Source: Chiridota heheva
Lineage: Eukaryota; Echinodermata; Holothuroidea; Apodida; Chiridotidae
Length of the DNA stretch: 64,000 nucleotides
Direction of reading: 5' to 3'
Assembly: GCA_020152595.1 (NCBI GenBank)
Contig: JAIGNY010004284.1
Span: 152,501 to 216,500, forward strand
This document shows, in pieces, positions 23,300 to 35,099 of the stretch (positions are counted from its first letter, which is position 1; every line of letters starts with the position of its first letter). The position numbers and the translations under genes are program-made. A model generated the notes under the pieces. The model was not told the DNA's origin and searched no databases. It worked only from the letters and a program-made list of their open reading frames with translations.

Positions 23300-23665
23300 A
23301 TTACCTCCGCCAACGAAGTTGGACGGAGGCTAAGTTTACGCCTCCAAGTTTGTCCGATTGTTGTCATCAAAATATTTCAAGAACTGATTATTGGATTTAG
23401 ATAAAATTTGGTGTGTGGATTTGTAAGTGCTTAAGGAAGAAGTGAATACAATTTTGAGACATCGGAACAGGGGAAGGGTGAAAATGGAGGGGTGGGGGAC
23501 ATTTTAAGGTGAGTTTGTTTGTCATGAAGATATCTCAAGAACTGATGATTGGATTTTGATTTAATTTGGTCTGTGGTTTTCTACTGTTTTAGGAAGAAGT
23601 GAATAAAATTCGGGACTAATTGGAACAGGGAAAGGGCATAAATTGAGGGGTGGGAATGTTTTAGG
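23300..23665. repeat. Dispersed 'CCTCCGCCAACGAAGTTGG' repeat
   Basis: Starts with an inverted short arm (cctccgccaac...gttggacggagg) and continues with two direct copies of 'caagaactgatgattggatt'-type sequence at about 23380 and 23535. This looks like a widespread invertebrate non-coding repeat; the class is not determined. Confidence 0.6.
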
Positions 23666-23714
23666 ATAAGATCTGTCAAGACTAAGTTGTCAAGACTTAA
23701 GTTGAAACTTTCCA

Positions 23715-24068
23715 ATGGAATGTGCTGAAGAATTACTTTGCCCTCTTAATAAAGATCCAAACAATCAATTTTCTGGACTCAAAGAGGCTCTCTGGAATCA
23801 AAGAAAATGGGGACAAAATGGTTTCTGCCATGAATGGTAAATGATGGAATGTGAATCCTGGCTGAATAGAGCTCAAACAATGATGCTTCACTTGAATAAA
23901 ACTGAAAACTATGGTATGGCCTTGGAAGGAGTCCAGTCAGAAGATAATCTTCAAACGATCAATTCTGAGGTAGATTATTTTAGGTATGGGGATCAGATGA
24001 AGTCTAAAATTATTCTATGCATGTTGGAATTGCAACAAGGCGGAGATATGCACTCTAGAGAGTGCTAA
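23715..24068 (+). pseudogene. Unrecognised coding-like remnant with one in-frame stop
   Basis: A frame of about 117 codons runs from the ATG at 23715 to the TAA ending at 24068, with a single stop (TAA at 23838). Composition is protein-like rather than low-complexity (CPLNKDPNNQFSGLKEALW, ESWLNRAQTMMLHLNK). I do not recognise the family. It could be a transposon-gene or processed fragment, or chance. Confidence 0.25.
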
Positions 24069-24722
24069 TATTCCAATTTCTAATTACTTTCATCTGTTCA
24101 TAATAGCGTCAGAGAGTAAATATTAGGCTACAGAAGAAGTCTATAGTGCAATTAGCTTTACATTTGCCTATGATCTTCACACGATCAACATCAATGCCCC
24201 TTACTAAATTTCTAATGGCACCTAGGGCTAGCGATATTGGAACCACGGGGGCAAGGGGGAGGGGGGTCACTGCCATTTCCACGTTAGCGACGAACTGGCC
24301 TTGGGAGTTTTTCCTCGACCTACAGGCTTATGTATAGACATGCATTATGAGTAGCATAATTAAAAGGGTTACGTATCAATGGAGATTACACTTGCAAGAC
24401 TTTTCTCATCATACTGTGTCCAAACGTATGGCAGGCCTAAATCATTGTTCTGAAAATTTGAACGAAAATTTGCCTAAATCATTGCTCTGAAGATTTGAAC
24501 GAAAATTGGCTAACTTTGTCTTAAACGTAACAACATAAAAATGTCATGTTTGGCACCACAATGAAGACAACTTTTGTAAAACGCCTCCCAAACAGTATAT
24601 TTGAAATGTATTATTGGGGTGCAGTGGGGAGCATATACGCAAAGCGCGCAGAAATGAATGATATTCTATGCAAAATTTATCAAAATTTATTGTTATCCAA
24701 TACTTTTTTTTTTTTTTTTACA

Positions 24723-24755
<33 letters not shown>

Positions 24756-26210
24756 ACATTAACAACTCATTTTGGCATTCAATTTTTTTTACATTTTTTT
24801 CTATACCATAATTAGCTGTTGTAGAAAGGAACTCTTCTGTAAAACAATTTTTTTGAAAGTTTGCGCACATTTCACCCATTCTTGCACCTTTAGGAGTATA
24901 ATTGAGGGGCACTTTTCATTTTCACTTTTTAATTTTTCCGAAAGGTCATAAGGGCAAAGTTCAGAAGAATCAGGAATCACTATTCGAACATTGCCTTTGA
25001 ATACGGCCACACTGGTAACGTTATGCCGGTTTTATATTTTCCCCATTGATCGCGCCATCTGCGATATCATTAATCACAAACCCACCGGACTGAACATAGG
25101 GGCCTATATGTGTTTTCAATAACATCACCGATTTCTCGTAATCGATAAGAAAAATTTAAAACCGGAAGTGACGTTCCAGCACGATGGCGTTCACTTCTAA
25201 ATTTATTTATGGGACGATAAATTCTCGTTAAAAAGGACATCCCATCTGAAAAAAATAAGTTGATCACCAACAAATCCGTTATATTCTATCAAGGTCACTT
25301 CCGCTACAGTAATTGATTGACTTATCGGTGATTGTGTAAATATTTCGACCAATCAGAAACGTTGGATTCTATTGTATTGTCTTCTTTACGTTAACACAAG
25401 ATCTGTCCTATCTCTGTAATTATTCAATTGTAATTATTTTACCAAACTGAAATAACCCAGTATTCCTAAAATTAATGAAGAATGATGCTGAAAATTTCAG
25501 CGAAAATGAACTGGGGAGGGTGAGCTGTTCTGCATATTGTCGTGAATCGTTGCCTTTTTCGCAAACCTGAAACTGAATGCAGGCAGTGTAGTAATTGGTA
25601 GCAGTCCTGTAAATAATTTTTACAACTTAAGTACAGCAACAACTTGGGCTTAAGTTAGAATCAGCAATTTTTTAAGTTTAAAAATGCTGTAAAACGATCA
25701 ATTTTAACCGATTTTGAAGGGACCTTTTGCTGTTTGCGTGTTTTGTAGTACATATAAAAGCATATAAGCTCGTGTTGTTGAAACCTGTCTATATTTAAAT
25801 GTGTGTCAATGAACGCTAGAGTGAGTATAGAGATGATTTTTCCATGCAGAAGTTATGACGTGCTTAGGCTATATATATCCCTGTTTATTTAAACTAGAAA
25901 GTCCTTTTATATTTGAATTATAGAAATAAAGTAGAAAATTGTTAATGAGGAAGGATCAGATAGAGGTCAGAATCAGTTGGAATTGGTTAGATTCAGTCTG
26001 TCAGAGATAGCAATAGAAAGTTATAGTAAAGAGTCAGGGTTGATGTATAAACAAGTTTACAACATATTCCAGAAGCTTTAATAATAGTGTGCGTTCTGTG
26101 CGTTCCTTTTTCGGGCCTTGCGCTACATTCTTTATATTCTGAACGGAACACTTATCATATGTTTGAAATTGACATTTGACTTAAATAACGTTTCTTCATC
26201 CCTGTCATTC
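24069..26210. other. Intron 2 sequence, no gene recognised
   Basis: AT-rich with long poly-T tracts at 24704-24755 and no supported exon on either strand. Open frames such as 24546-24815 are poly-T artefacts. Confidence 0.45.
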
Positions 26211-26214
26211 ACAG

Positions 26215-26309
26215 AAAAGCAACTCTCGTTTGATTGGTATTTGAAATTTATAACTGCTCCCTTTTGAAGAGAATCGGTAGGGGACAAGACGTAACGAATA
26301 TTATTACAG
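26215..26309 (+). pseudogene. CHST15-like sulfotransferase, exon 3 (carries a frameshift)
   Basis: Acceptor cattcacag precedes 26215 and donor CAG|GTAAGC follows 26309. Entering in phase 1 it reads KQLSFDWYLKFITAP, then meets TGA at 26265-26267. The downstream frame needed by exon 4 reads LLKRIGRGQDVTNIITG. Exon length is 95; a phase-consistent exon needs a multiple of three, so one base is missing or two are extra around 26255-26265 (ctcccttttg). Either an assembly indel at the C/T runs or a real disabling mutation. Both halves fit the segment between EPHWW and the DGSACTLWDN block. Confidence 0.7.
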
Positions 26310-27025
26310 GTAAGCATCTTTTAGTCTCAATCGGTTCATTCGATATGCTTTGGATCTGTTTTCCAGGAGGATTTTCTGGATGGGGGAGGGTTGGGGGCAC
26401 AATTTGTCTGAGGAATTATGTGACGCCGACTAAGTCTACAACATGTGTGAAGACAGAAGCGCTACACCTTTTTGTGCCGTGTGGATTCAGATGTTATTTT
26501 CTTTTTGACGGGGAAGGGGTAAATGCCCTCCATTGGCCATAAAACGCGGGGAAGGGGTGAATGCCCTCCGTTGGCCAGAAAACAAGTTGAATAGCAAAAT
26601 ACAATATACAACCCATTTGATAGCATCACCACCACATCGAAAGTAAAATCGAAAGAAAAATTAATGAAACTCAATTAAATGTGTAAAATTACTTCTTGAT
26701 TCAAGTCGGGAAATTTAGGACTACGAGGTAAAAAAGTCAGAAGATTTGCAAGCTTACTATGCGTCGGAAAAATGTAGATACGATTCAGTAAAGTTGGAAA
26801 ATATAGGATCATAAGCAAATAAGCCAGCCAAACTTTCCAAATAAGGATTGCGTTTTCCGACAAATTTCCTGTCGTATGCTTGGTGTGTGTGTGGGGGAAT
26901 ACCCCCTTTCCCATTAGGGGGTAGTTAAGCCACTGCCTTTTCCAACTGTCACAGAGTTACGACACCCTTGAATGAATACTATTTGATACCTTAAGTTTGA
27001 ACTGGTACTTTCATGATCTGTTTAG

Positions 27026-27188
27026 GAGACGGGTCCGCGTGTACTCTTTGGGATAATCAGCGTTGGAACGTAACATTTCCAGAAAAGAAGTATTTCCTGA
27101 CCGGACCGCCGCACGTTACGTCTGAGTTATTGCACTCCGTCTTGCCAAATGCTAAAATGCTGATTGTTTTCCGAGATCCAGTAACAAG
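27026..27188 (+). CDS. CHST15-like sulfotransferase, exon 4
   Basis: Acceptor gatctgtttag, donor AAG|GTATAA; enters in phase 1, leaves in phase 2. Encodes GDGSACTLWDN and ends MLIVFRDPVTR, the first half of the 3'-phosphate-binding motif whose second half (LYSDYIYF) starts exon 5. Splitting this motif across a phase-2 intron strongly supports both junctions. Confidence 0.9.
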
Positions 27189-27344
27189 GTATAAGTTCAT
27201 TGTGCTATTGAGCATCTCGAAAGTAATACATACTCAAGACCCATAGCCAGGAATTTGAATGGGGGTTCGTTTTTCGTATAAAAGGGCAAGACGCTTTGAA
27301 TTTCCAGGTGGTTGTTATTCTTTTTTGTTCGCTCGGATGAAATT

Positions 27345-27740
27345 CCCCCTCCCCTCCCCTCCTCTCCCCTCCTCTCCCCTCCCCTCCTCCTTCCCCTCCC
27401 CTCCTCCTTCCCCTCCCCTCCTCCTTCCCCTCCCCTCCTCCTTCCCCTCCCCTCCTCCCCTCCCCTCCCCCCCCTCCACCTCCTCCCCTCCCCCCTCCCC
27501 TCCACTTTCCCTCCACCTCCCCTCCACCTCCCCCTCCCCCTCCCCTTCACCCCCCTCCCCTCCACCTCCACCTCCCCTCCACCTCCTCCTCCTCCCCACC
27601 GCCACCACCACCCTCCCCCTCCCCTCCCCTCCCCTCCACCTCCACCTCCCCCTCCACCTCCACCTCCCCCCCACCGCCACCACCACCACCCCCCACCTCC
27701 CCTCCCCATCCCCCCCCCACCACCACCACCCACCCACCCA
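27345..27740. repeat. ~400-bp polypyrimidine tract (CCCCTCCTCC)n
   Basis: The + strand is almost wholly C and T with scattered A, built from CCCCTCC, CCTCCACC and CCACCACC units. The - strand is G/A with many runs of three or more G. Large Pro/Ser frames on + and Gly/Arg frames on - are artefacts. It begins about 155 bases inside intron 4 of the sulfotransferase. Confidence 0.95.
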
Positions 27741-28369
27741 CTCGGCTACGGGCCTAATACTTTAATAAAAAAATATCCATAGATTGCTAGATTACTGCGA
27801 GAACATTACCAGTAATTTTGATTTGCCCAAACAAGTGGAATACAACAACGATCGTATATCAAAGGAGCTGTCTCTTGAAACTGAGGGCGTTTTGTTTGCC
27901 AATTTATGAGAATTTCCAACTGATACTAGTCTCGTGCAGAAATCAATTAAAGTATTCTTTAGAAAATTATTACGGTACATTTGAATATTCATATCAAGGG
28001 TTATCAATACCATGACTTGCAAGAAAGTGTATAGAATATTCCAGAGACTCCAGAATAATAGGCAATCACATTTTGGCGTAGTACTCCTTTATGTGGCAAT
28101 CAATAGCCGTGAAAAGTTACAGAGAACCTTCCTCTTGTCACCTGGGAGTGTTTGGTGAGAATTCTGTGCATGTCTACACCCTTTTTTTATGTTTTCATAG
28201 ATATTTGAAATGATATTGCCTCTATGCATTTTAGACTTTTAAGCACAGTAAAACATTGTTTATCTGATAAGAAATAGTCATTACCAGAGAAGTGAGGAGG
28301 GTTATAGTTGTCCCATGTCTGAGAAAATTTTACCCACCCAGTTACATTCTTTCTTCCCGGCTGGGAGAT

Positions 28370-28660
28370 AAATATAAACACAAAATAGAAACCAAAATTG
28401 TGAAAATTATCGCAAATTTTTGTACAATTTGCAACATTTTTCGAAAATTGTGAAAATTCTTCCAAAAATAAAAGAAATTTTCCCAAAATGGATACAAAAT
28501 TCTCGAAAAATGAAGGGAAATTGAAAAAGTTTCCCGACCATTCAAGAGAATTTCCCAAAAATTGAAGATTTTCCGATTAGCAGCAACGTTTCATGAAAAC
28601 TAAATTTACCAGTCCGTTTGTAACCTGGAAAGTTTGGGGAATCTTTAAGAGGTCACCCTT
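28370..28660. repeat. Interspersed repeat family E, copy 3
   Basis: Tandemly arranged 'aaaattgtgaaaattcttcc' and 'gaaattttcccaaaatgg' strings end with 'gaggtcacccttcg'. It sits in intron 4 close to the exon 5 acceptor. Confidence 0.6.
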
Positions 28661-28708
28661 CGTCCCTTGTCATTGATAAGCTAATCGACGTATTTTGTTT
28701 GTTTGTAG

Positions 28709-28865
28709 ATTGTATTCAGACTACATCTATTTCAATAAACGTAGACAAAAAAGCCCCGAAGACTTCCATCGACTCGTTTTGGGAGAAATTCAAATCTTTA
28801 AGAATTGCAGACTAAATAGAAGTTTAAACGCGTGCGCGCACTTGTTCCCGCATGACAAAACTTTG
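28709..28865 (+). CDS. CHST15-like sulfotransferase, exon 5 (3'-PB motif)
   Basis: Acceptor gtttgtttgtag, donor TTG|GTAAGT; enters in phase 2, leaves in phase 0. Completes the 3'-phosphate-binding motif as RDPVTR|LYSDYIYFN and continues SPEDFHRLVLGEIQIF, with two cysteines (KNC, NACAH) placed as in the family. Confidence 0.9.
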
Positions 28866-29019
28866 GTAAGTTTTGATTGGATGGTGACATTCTGTGTCGT
28901 AACCAATTATAGATTTTCGTGTGCAGAGGAAGTGTGTGCAAAGGAAGGGGATGGAGAGGAGGAGGTAAGGAAGGGGGGCTCTGCGAAATTTCATATGCCA
29001 TGTTACATTGATAAAATTG

Positions 29020-29220
29020 AAAGAAAATGTATTGGAAATTTTGGTAAAATTTGGCTACATTTTCCAGAAATTGAGAAAATTAAAGAATATTTCCCGAAAA
29101 TTTAAGAAAGTTTGACGATTATCTGATTATCAGCAGCGCGTTTCAATCTTTTTGCAAGTAATCGGCAAATATTTGGGACTCTAGACCCCATAAGAGGTCA
29201 CCTTTCCTATGCCCTTGCTC
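29020..29220. repeat. Interspersed repeat family E, copy 4
   Basis: 'gaaaattaaagaatatttcc', 'cagcagcgcgtttc' and 'gaggtcacctttcctat' match the other copies. Confidence 0.55.
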
Positions 29221-29284
29221 GTGTAACGTCAAATGATTGAATTGGTGTACATTTGCAAAAGGAATTCTTTGGAGTATGGTTGTA

Positions 29285-29700
29285 TGCACACTTGCAAAAG
29301 GTTGGGGAGAGATGTTAAGGAAGGATAAGGTCGCAGGAGGGTTAAAGGAAACGTGAAAGGTGAGGGATAAGGGGTGGGCGAGGTTATTAGGATGAAATGA
29401 GGGGCTGGGAATAATGGAGAGTGTGAGGATATTAAGTGTGGGCTTGGTGATAAGGGAGGGGTGATGGGTAAAGAGAAAAGGAAGGATGATGGGAAATGAA
29501 TAATGATTGCATAAGGGGTGAGTAGATAAAAGGTTAGAATGAATAAGGGGTGAAGAAAGAAGGGGTGGAGAGAGACATCGGGGAAATAAGAGGAGTGTAT
29601 GGATTAAGTAGAGTGGAAAGGTTAAGGGGAACTTAGGATAGGAGAAAAGTTAAGAGGGTTTATAATTAATGGAGAGGATAAAGGGGGAGGGGGAGTTGAG
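29285..29700. repeat. Purine-rich degenerate repeat region
   Basis: G/A-rich sequence with irregular 'aaggggtga' and 'gataaggggtg' units. No gene. Confidence 0.6.
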
Positions 29701-30229
29701 AAAAAAAAACTTGAGATAGGTAACGGGGCTTGATGCGGATTGTTGTGAGTTGAGATTCGGTGGAGTCAAACATTGTGAAAATAAACTTTGTGACTTTGTG
29801 CAGGAGAAGAGCAACCCTTGTAAGTATATGCATACGTTTTTGAAGCACATTAATATATTTACGATTAAGGTCAAAGGAATATTCTCATGTTCATCGTAAC
29901 CTTTCATAAGAAAGAGCAAAATATTAGAAACAAATTAGTATAAAAGTCATATTGATATGTTACTTCTACCAGGAGATATTTGATTTTTAAGGTTCACAAA
30001 AAATGCCAACAAACGAATAGGAAAAGGCTTGGTATGACATCCCAGCAACACATTCTCCCACAAAGTTGATGTATTTCATTAAAATCTATCATCCTTTTTA
30101 TTAGTAAAACCTGCTGTAAAAATAAATTGATGAAAGTTAGGTATTTATATACATTGCCAAATATACCCTACTTTAATCACTTTTAGAAAATTGTTTCTAA
30201 TCATACAGAAACAATCAATTAACTTTGAA

Positions 30230-30452
30230 AGAAAGAAATAAACATTTGCAATGGAATTGTCTCTATGACATCATCAAACACAAATTTTACGTACTGTACA
30301 AAAACTTCAAAATGCACTTGGGAAATCTTTAAAAATCCATATCTTCTGAACGGAATATGATATCAACCTGATTTTGTACCAAATTGGCTGTAAAAGTGCG
30401 CTCTTTCAAATATTTTTTTTTACAAAAAAACCATAGGAATATTCCTTTAATG
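30230..30452. mobile_element. Half copy of the foldback MITE family at 18.5 kb
   Basis: Reverse-complement similarity to the 18473 arm: 'ccataggaatattccttta' terminus, 'gaacggaatatgatatcaac' and 'ttgtctctatgacatcat'. Confidence 0.6.
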
Positions 30453-30590
30453 TGTGAAGTCTTTGTTAAAGAGATGGACTCCCATCTATCTGTGTGTGAT
30501 CAAGCCCCATCTTTGTCTCCAGGTTTATTTTAATGTTGAACCTATTAACGAAAACAATATTAATTTCAACCACTTTTCTTTTATATTTAG

Positions 30591-30735
30591 CGTATATCTG
30601 TTGGCATGTACAGTCATTACATGCGTGAGTGGCTCAGAGTTTACCCACGTGACCAGTTCATTGTTCTACGTTTGGAGGATTTCAGTGAAGAGTGTACAAA
30701 ATTAATGCCAAAGATATTTCTTCATTTAGATGTTT
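30591..30735 (+). CDS. CHST15-like sulfotransferase, exon 6
   Basis: Acceptor ctttatatttag, donor TTT|GTAAGT; enters in phase 0, leaves in phase 1. Encodes VGMYSHYMREWLRVYPRDQF and IVLRLEDFSEEC, the conserved C-terminal part of the sulfotransferase fold (the 'W...P..Q...L..ED' pattern). Confidence 0.9.
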
Positions 30736-31019
30736 GTAAGTACCCTGAAGTAACAAATTTTAAGTTGAGTTTGTTCAAAGGCGTAATTTTCACCAAAGAG
30801 TGTGAGGCCCTTGGTGGGTGGGGTGAGGGGGGGGGGCAAGGTAAAACACTACCCCTAAACCTTAATGAAACTGAGAAACGCTTATCAAGATGCACTTTCT
30901 CATGCAAATTTCCAATCATTTTCAACCTTATTTCAAAACTCTGCTGTAAAAGTATGTGTGTGGGGAATACTACCGCTCTTACTAGGAATTAGTTCCCTGA
31001 GTCTGTTGTTTTGTTGTGA

Positions 31020-31215
31020 TGTGTAGTTTGTCATACATTCAAAAATATTGTTTCGCATAATTTTGCTTTAATGTTGCTTTACACATGCACATTTTACATG
31101 CTGCTTGACACACATGTTTTCCTAAATTGGAAGCTAGATTACAATCCAGGATGTAGGCCTGGAAGGCTGGGAATGCGTGAGAGCTAGGGAGGGTAGGGGT
31201 TGGGCATGGTAAAGC
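31020..31215. repeat. Interspersed repeat family D, copy 2
   Basis: Aligns with 14860-15045. It is followed at 31190-31360 by G-rich units of 'gggtaggggttgggcag' about 15-17 bases long. Confidence 0.65.
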
Positions 31216-31360
31216 AGAGTAGGATTGAACAGGACGGTGGTTGGGCAAGGTAGTGGTTGTGAAGGTAGATTGGGCAGGGTTGAGGTTGGGCAGGATAGGG
31301 GTTTGGTAGGATATGGGTTGAGCAGGGTAGGGATTGGGAGGGTAGGGGATGAGGAGGGGG
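31190..31360. repeat. G-rich degenerate tandem repeat
   Basis: About ten units related to 'ttgggcagggtagggg'. The minus-strand Pro/Leu-rich frame across it is an artefact. Confidence 0.6.
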
Positions 31361-32211
31361 TTAAGACTGAATTAGCTAATAAAAAGTAACACACAAATCT
31401 TTGTTCTGATTTTAAAATTGGTATAAGATGAATAGGGGGCAGTTTGGTAAGTGAATGAATAAAATGAATAATTGTATTCATTACGCCACACGGATGCTTT
31501 GAATGTCTGAATATTTCATTGACAATGGCAAGTCATCTCCTTTCATTGTGGTTCAATGAATAGAACTAAAAGAGGCGTTTCATTCACAAAGAAAGCTTAT
31601 AAATTTTGTATGAGTTACTGGGTGAGGTAGTCCCCTTAAGCTTTTGTTTTTTGTTTTATCTTAAACATCTGAGACAACTTTAAGATATTTTGAGGACTAG
31701 TAAAATGTTGGGAAAATCTAAGACGAAGAAAAAGGTGTAGTGCATCCTTTAAAGCCGAGGTAATTTAAAATCAAGTGCCCCTCCTTGCCCCATTACTGCA
31801 TATACGCCCCTTAATTATCCTTTATTTATACTACTGTATCTTCGAATACTCAAGCCTGCTGTCTTTCTGACAGTTCTTGTTGAGTATGTTGCTTGAGGAG
31901 GGGAGTGTGTGTGTGAGAGAAGGGGGGGGGTGGGGAGGGTTGTTGACATCCAATTTGCTGAGATTTTAAGGATGAGGGGCCTCAAGTAATGCAATGGAAA
32001 CAGGGTGACAGATTTGTCCCTGAGCTTTTATTTCTTCCGCACGTGCTTTCAAAATACGTCAGTCGAAAAGTGCGCCTCAAATCATGTGCCCCCCTCCCCT
32101 CCCTCGAAACTTCCGCCACCCCCGGATAATATTTTCAAGAAGGCTTTGAAGTAAACAATGTATTCATGGGGTCAAAATAAATCAATTCACCCTGTCACTT
32201 TCAAATTTCAG

Positions 32212-32417
32212 ATCCGCTTCCCTCATCCACAATAGCATCCATTTGTCTGACCAAGAAAGGCAACACGAACAACATGAATAAGAAGAAAGTGGGACCATTG
32301 ATGAACTCCACGCGCAAAATGCTACGCGAATTTTATATGCCATTTTTGAATGATCTGGCGGACATTTTGGGAGATGTAAGATTTACATGGAATGATACTC
32401 AGCCTACAGATTCATGA
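32212..32417 (+). CDS. CHST15-like sulfotransferase, terminal exon
   Basis: Acceptor tttcaaatttcag; enters in phase 1 and ends with TGA at 32415-32417. Encodes YPLPSSTIASI, then GPLMNSTRKMLREFYMPFLN. The last block is the family's C-terminal 'M...T...L..FY.PFN..L' signature, here with FYMPFLNDLADIL. A following short acidic tail ends the protein near the expected length. Confidence 0.85.
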
Positions 32418-32424
32418 CGTCACT

Positions 32425-32950
32425 GAAAATTAACGAAGCAAGAAGAGCAACACTAACATGCGCAACAAGAAGGTTAGACCAATGAAGAGCTCTATGTAAA
32501 AAATGCTGCGTGAATATTATATGCCATTTGCAAATGATTTCGCGGACATTTTTTGGGATATAGGCATCGACGTGGCCAGGGTTAAATAAGTGGAGGGGGA
32601 AGGGGGAGAAAAGCGGGGGTGGAGGGGGGAGGGGGTAAAACAAGTGAGGGGAAAAGGGGGTAAAATTCACATACCTTAGTAGCCTGAAAATCACGGTAGG
32701 TGCATTTAAGAGAGGATTAATATTACCATATACTGTTTACATTGCATTACTTAAGCAAATTTATAGCAATAATATAGACTAAATCGTAAAATAAGAATCT
32801 GAAGGATATTTGTTTGTAGAAAAGTAGGGGGAGAGTAACTACCTCCCATACCACCCCGCGACTACGCCGCTGGTATTGGCCTAATGTTTATATTGAATGA
32901 TACTCAACTTACAATCGTGACGTCATTCAAGATGAACGAAAAATAAAATG
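32425..32950 (+). pseudogene. Degenerate duplicate of the terminal sulfotransferase exon
   Basis: From 32440 the sequence repeats the exon just upstream: 'acatgcgcaacaagaaggtt' corresponds to 'acatgaataagaagaaagtg', then KMLREYYMPFANDFADIF after a stop (TAA at 32498-32500). The sequence after the original stop (tgatactcagcctaca...gacgtca) recurs at about 32900-32950. A tandem duplication of roughly 500 bases, with later insertion of G-rich sequence, explains it. The copy is not functional. Confidence 0.75.
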
Positions 32951-33279
32951 GTTCCAAAGCTTAACTTGGGGGTCATTTTTGTTGGAAAGTACTACACATT
33001 ATAAATAGATTAATGAGGTTTACTTAGACATATTTTTGGACCCCTGGTATAATTTAATATAATCTTTAATATAACCGTTAAGTCATTCCATATATACTGG
33101 CTCTTTGCTTGATAGACACTACGAAAGTAATAATAAGGGTCCAAGTATTAGACCTATAAGAGGGTGGGTCCAATTGTACAAAATGGCATTTGTGACTGAT
33201 GCGTGTCAGAAAAAGTGATCAGAAAGTCCGGAGAATTTATTGTATCCACATCTCTGATTCTAAATGCTTGGACTGTTTT

Positions 33280-33322
33280 TGTCATTGTTGTTGTTGTCGT
33301 TGTCGTTGTCGTCGTCGTCAAA
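33280..33322. repeat. (GTT/GTC)n microsatellite
   Basis: About a dozen trinucleotides, first TTG then TCG type. Confidence 0.85.
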
Positions 33323-34055
33323 TTCAGCTCTTAACTCAATGGCCAATCTAACGCTGGGATGATGATGATTAAGGGGGAGGGGTGAATGACAAAAGAATCT
33401 TCAGCAAGATACAGACACATGCAATGTCACACTGCTCATCTAATTTTTTGGGGGAAAGAATTTCACTTTAGGGGAAAAATCTTAATTGACGGTGTCATTT
33501 CCCACATTGCTCGCACCACTTTGGCTACGCCACTTTTTCATGAGTCTAATTTTGTTCATTTCAGGGTTCAAGTATTTGTAGTAAAAATAACAAACTTTCG
33601 TCTAGCAGATGTGTGACGATAATTTCTCTCCCTTTCTAGCCTTCCTCATGTTCACTCTATTGAAAGTCATTCATATTCATAAATACACGCACTTAAAGAA
33701 GTTCATATTGGAAGCATTTTGTATGTTACAAGTTATTTCTCAAATATGTACATTTGTCTGCTCCAGGCAGTAAAATAAATCATAAGCCCAATAGGAGTGT
33801 AGGCCTACATTTAAAATCTTTCCTATACTTTTAACATAAATTGAATCAATTTATTTGTCATTCAATAATATTGTCAGTCTTTGATTACTGGGCCGAACTG
33901 TCTTTCTGCATTATTTGTCCAGGCCTCCATATGCTTCTAGGGCTCTGCGTCACATTTTATCATTCTTGTGTGATATTTCTCTCCCAAACAGTCACTCTCT
34001 TTGTACACATATCTGTATATAGACCAGCACCCATATTTAGTAACACTCTTGTATT
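33323..34055. other. Intergenic, nothing recognised
   Basis: Between the convergent sulfotransferase and receptor genes. Open frames are short with no family resemblance. Confidence 0.5.
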
Positions 34056-34059
34056 CTTG

Positions 34060-34104
34060 CCATTTATAAAATTTCTATGGAGTATTTGCGTTGTCTCACC
34101 AGAG

Positions 34105-34136
<32 letters not shown>

Positions 34137-34640
34137 CTGGCTGAAATGGGTGGGGTTATTACAAACTGTCAAATTTAAATTCTGATCCATGAAATGGAAC
34201 CACTGAAAAATATTTTTATTAGCCTTTCCTTTTCTACCATTCTGAGGGTTTTCAATTTTGGATCCATGGGGAATGAAAATACTTTAAATATTTTGTGCGG
34301 AGTAATAATTAAAACTATAATGAAACGTGCATTAAATTTCCGTAATGCACGGTCTTCAGAATTTGGCTTAGTCCATTTTTACAACAAGTGGATTTCTAAA
34401 GCGAATAATGTATGTAAAATTGTGTTCGTTTTTCATTTTTTTGTTGTTTTTTATGCATTTTACAAAATCTATCACAAAAATTTCTTAAAAAGATTAATGT
34501 TTTTGCATCGTGTTTATATGCGTATTTAATGCACGGTTCAAAGGATTTTGCACTTGGAATGACCCTCTGAAGTCGGGTTATTCTATTCTGACCAAAATCT
34601 TTTAAGTCGTGAATTAAAGACGCATATAAACACTCCTCCC
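34060..34640. repeat. Interspersed repeat family G, copy 2 (interrupted)
   Basis: Matches 6290-6705 but is split after 'ttctatggagtatttgc' by about 200 bases that include a 28-base poly-T run (34109-34136). The hairpin arms around 34530-34630 are more diverged than in copy 1. Confidence 0.65.
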
Positions 34641-35099
34641 TAACATTAATCTTTAAAGAAAAACTGTTATTTTGAATAAATTTTCGGAATCATTTTTGCT
34701 TGTCATTAATTACTTTTCCTTGACGACACCCCCCCCCCCCCCCTTTTTCCATTCCAGGGCGTAGGAAAGGTGACCTCTCAGGAGGTAAAGTGGTCCCATT
34801 TCATACGCCTCTTCCCCTCCTCTAATTACACAGCCAGGAAATGCAAAAATAATGTCCAAGCAATATGATAAAGTAAACACGTCCGTATATCGAGGACGAC
34901 TTTAAAAATGCTTAGTATTGATATCAAATACGAACGTGTTTTCCAATATCTTACGAGGTAAACGGATGGACGTCTGGTAAAGAAAGTGAGGTACGTGCCT
35001 ATGCTTTTGTTAATTTAGAGATAGAATGTGTCTAAACCTCCTGTACCATCGCTCAATGTTGACCAAGTTCATCCGGCGTTAAAAGAAAACAATTGGGAG

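Noticed and set aside
27205..27782. Long Pro/Ser-rich (+) and Gly/Arg-rich (-) frames
   Set aside because: Products of the polypyrimidine low-complexity tract; several frames are open at once on both strands.
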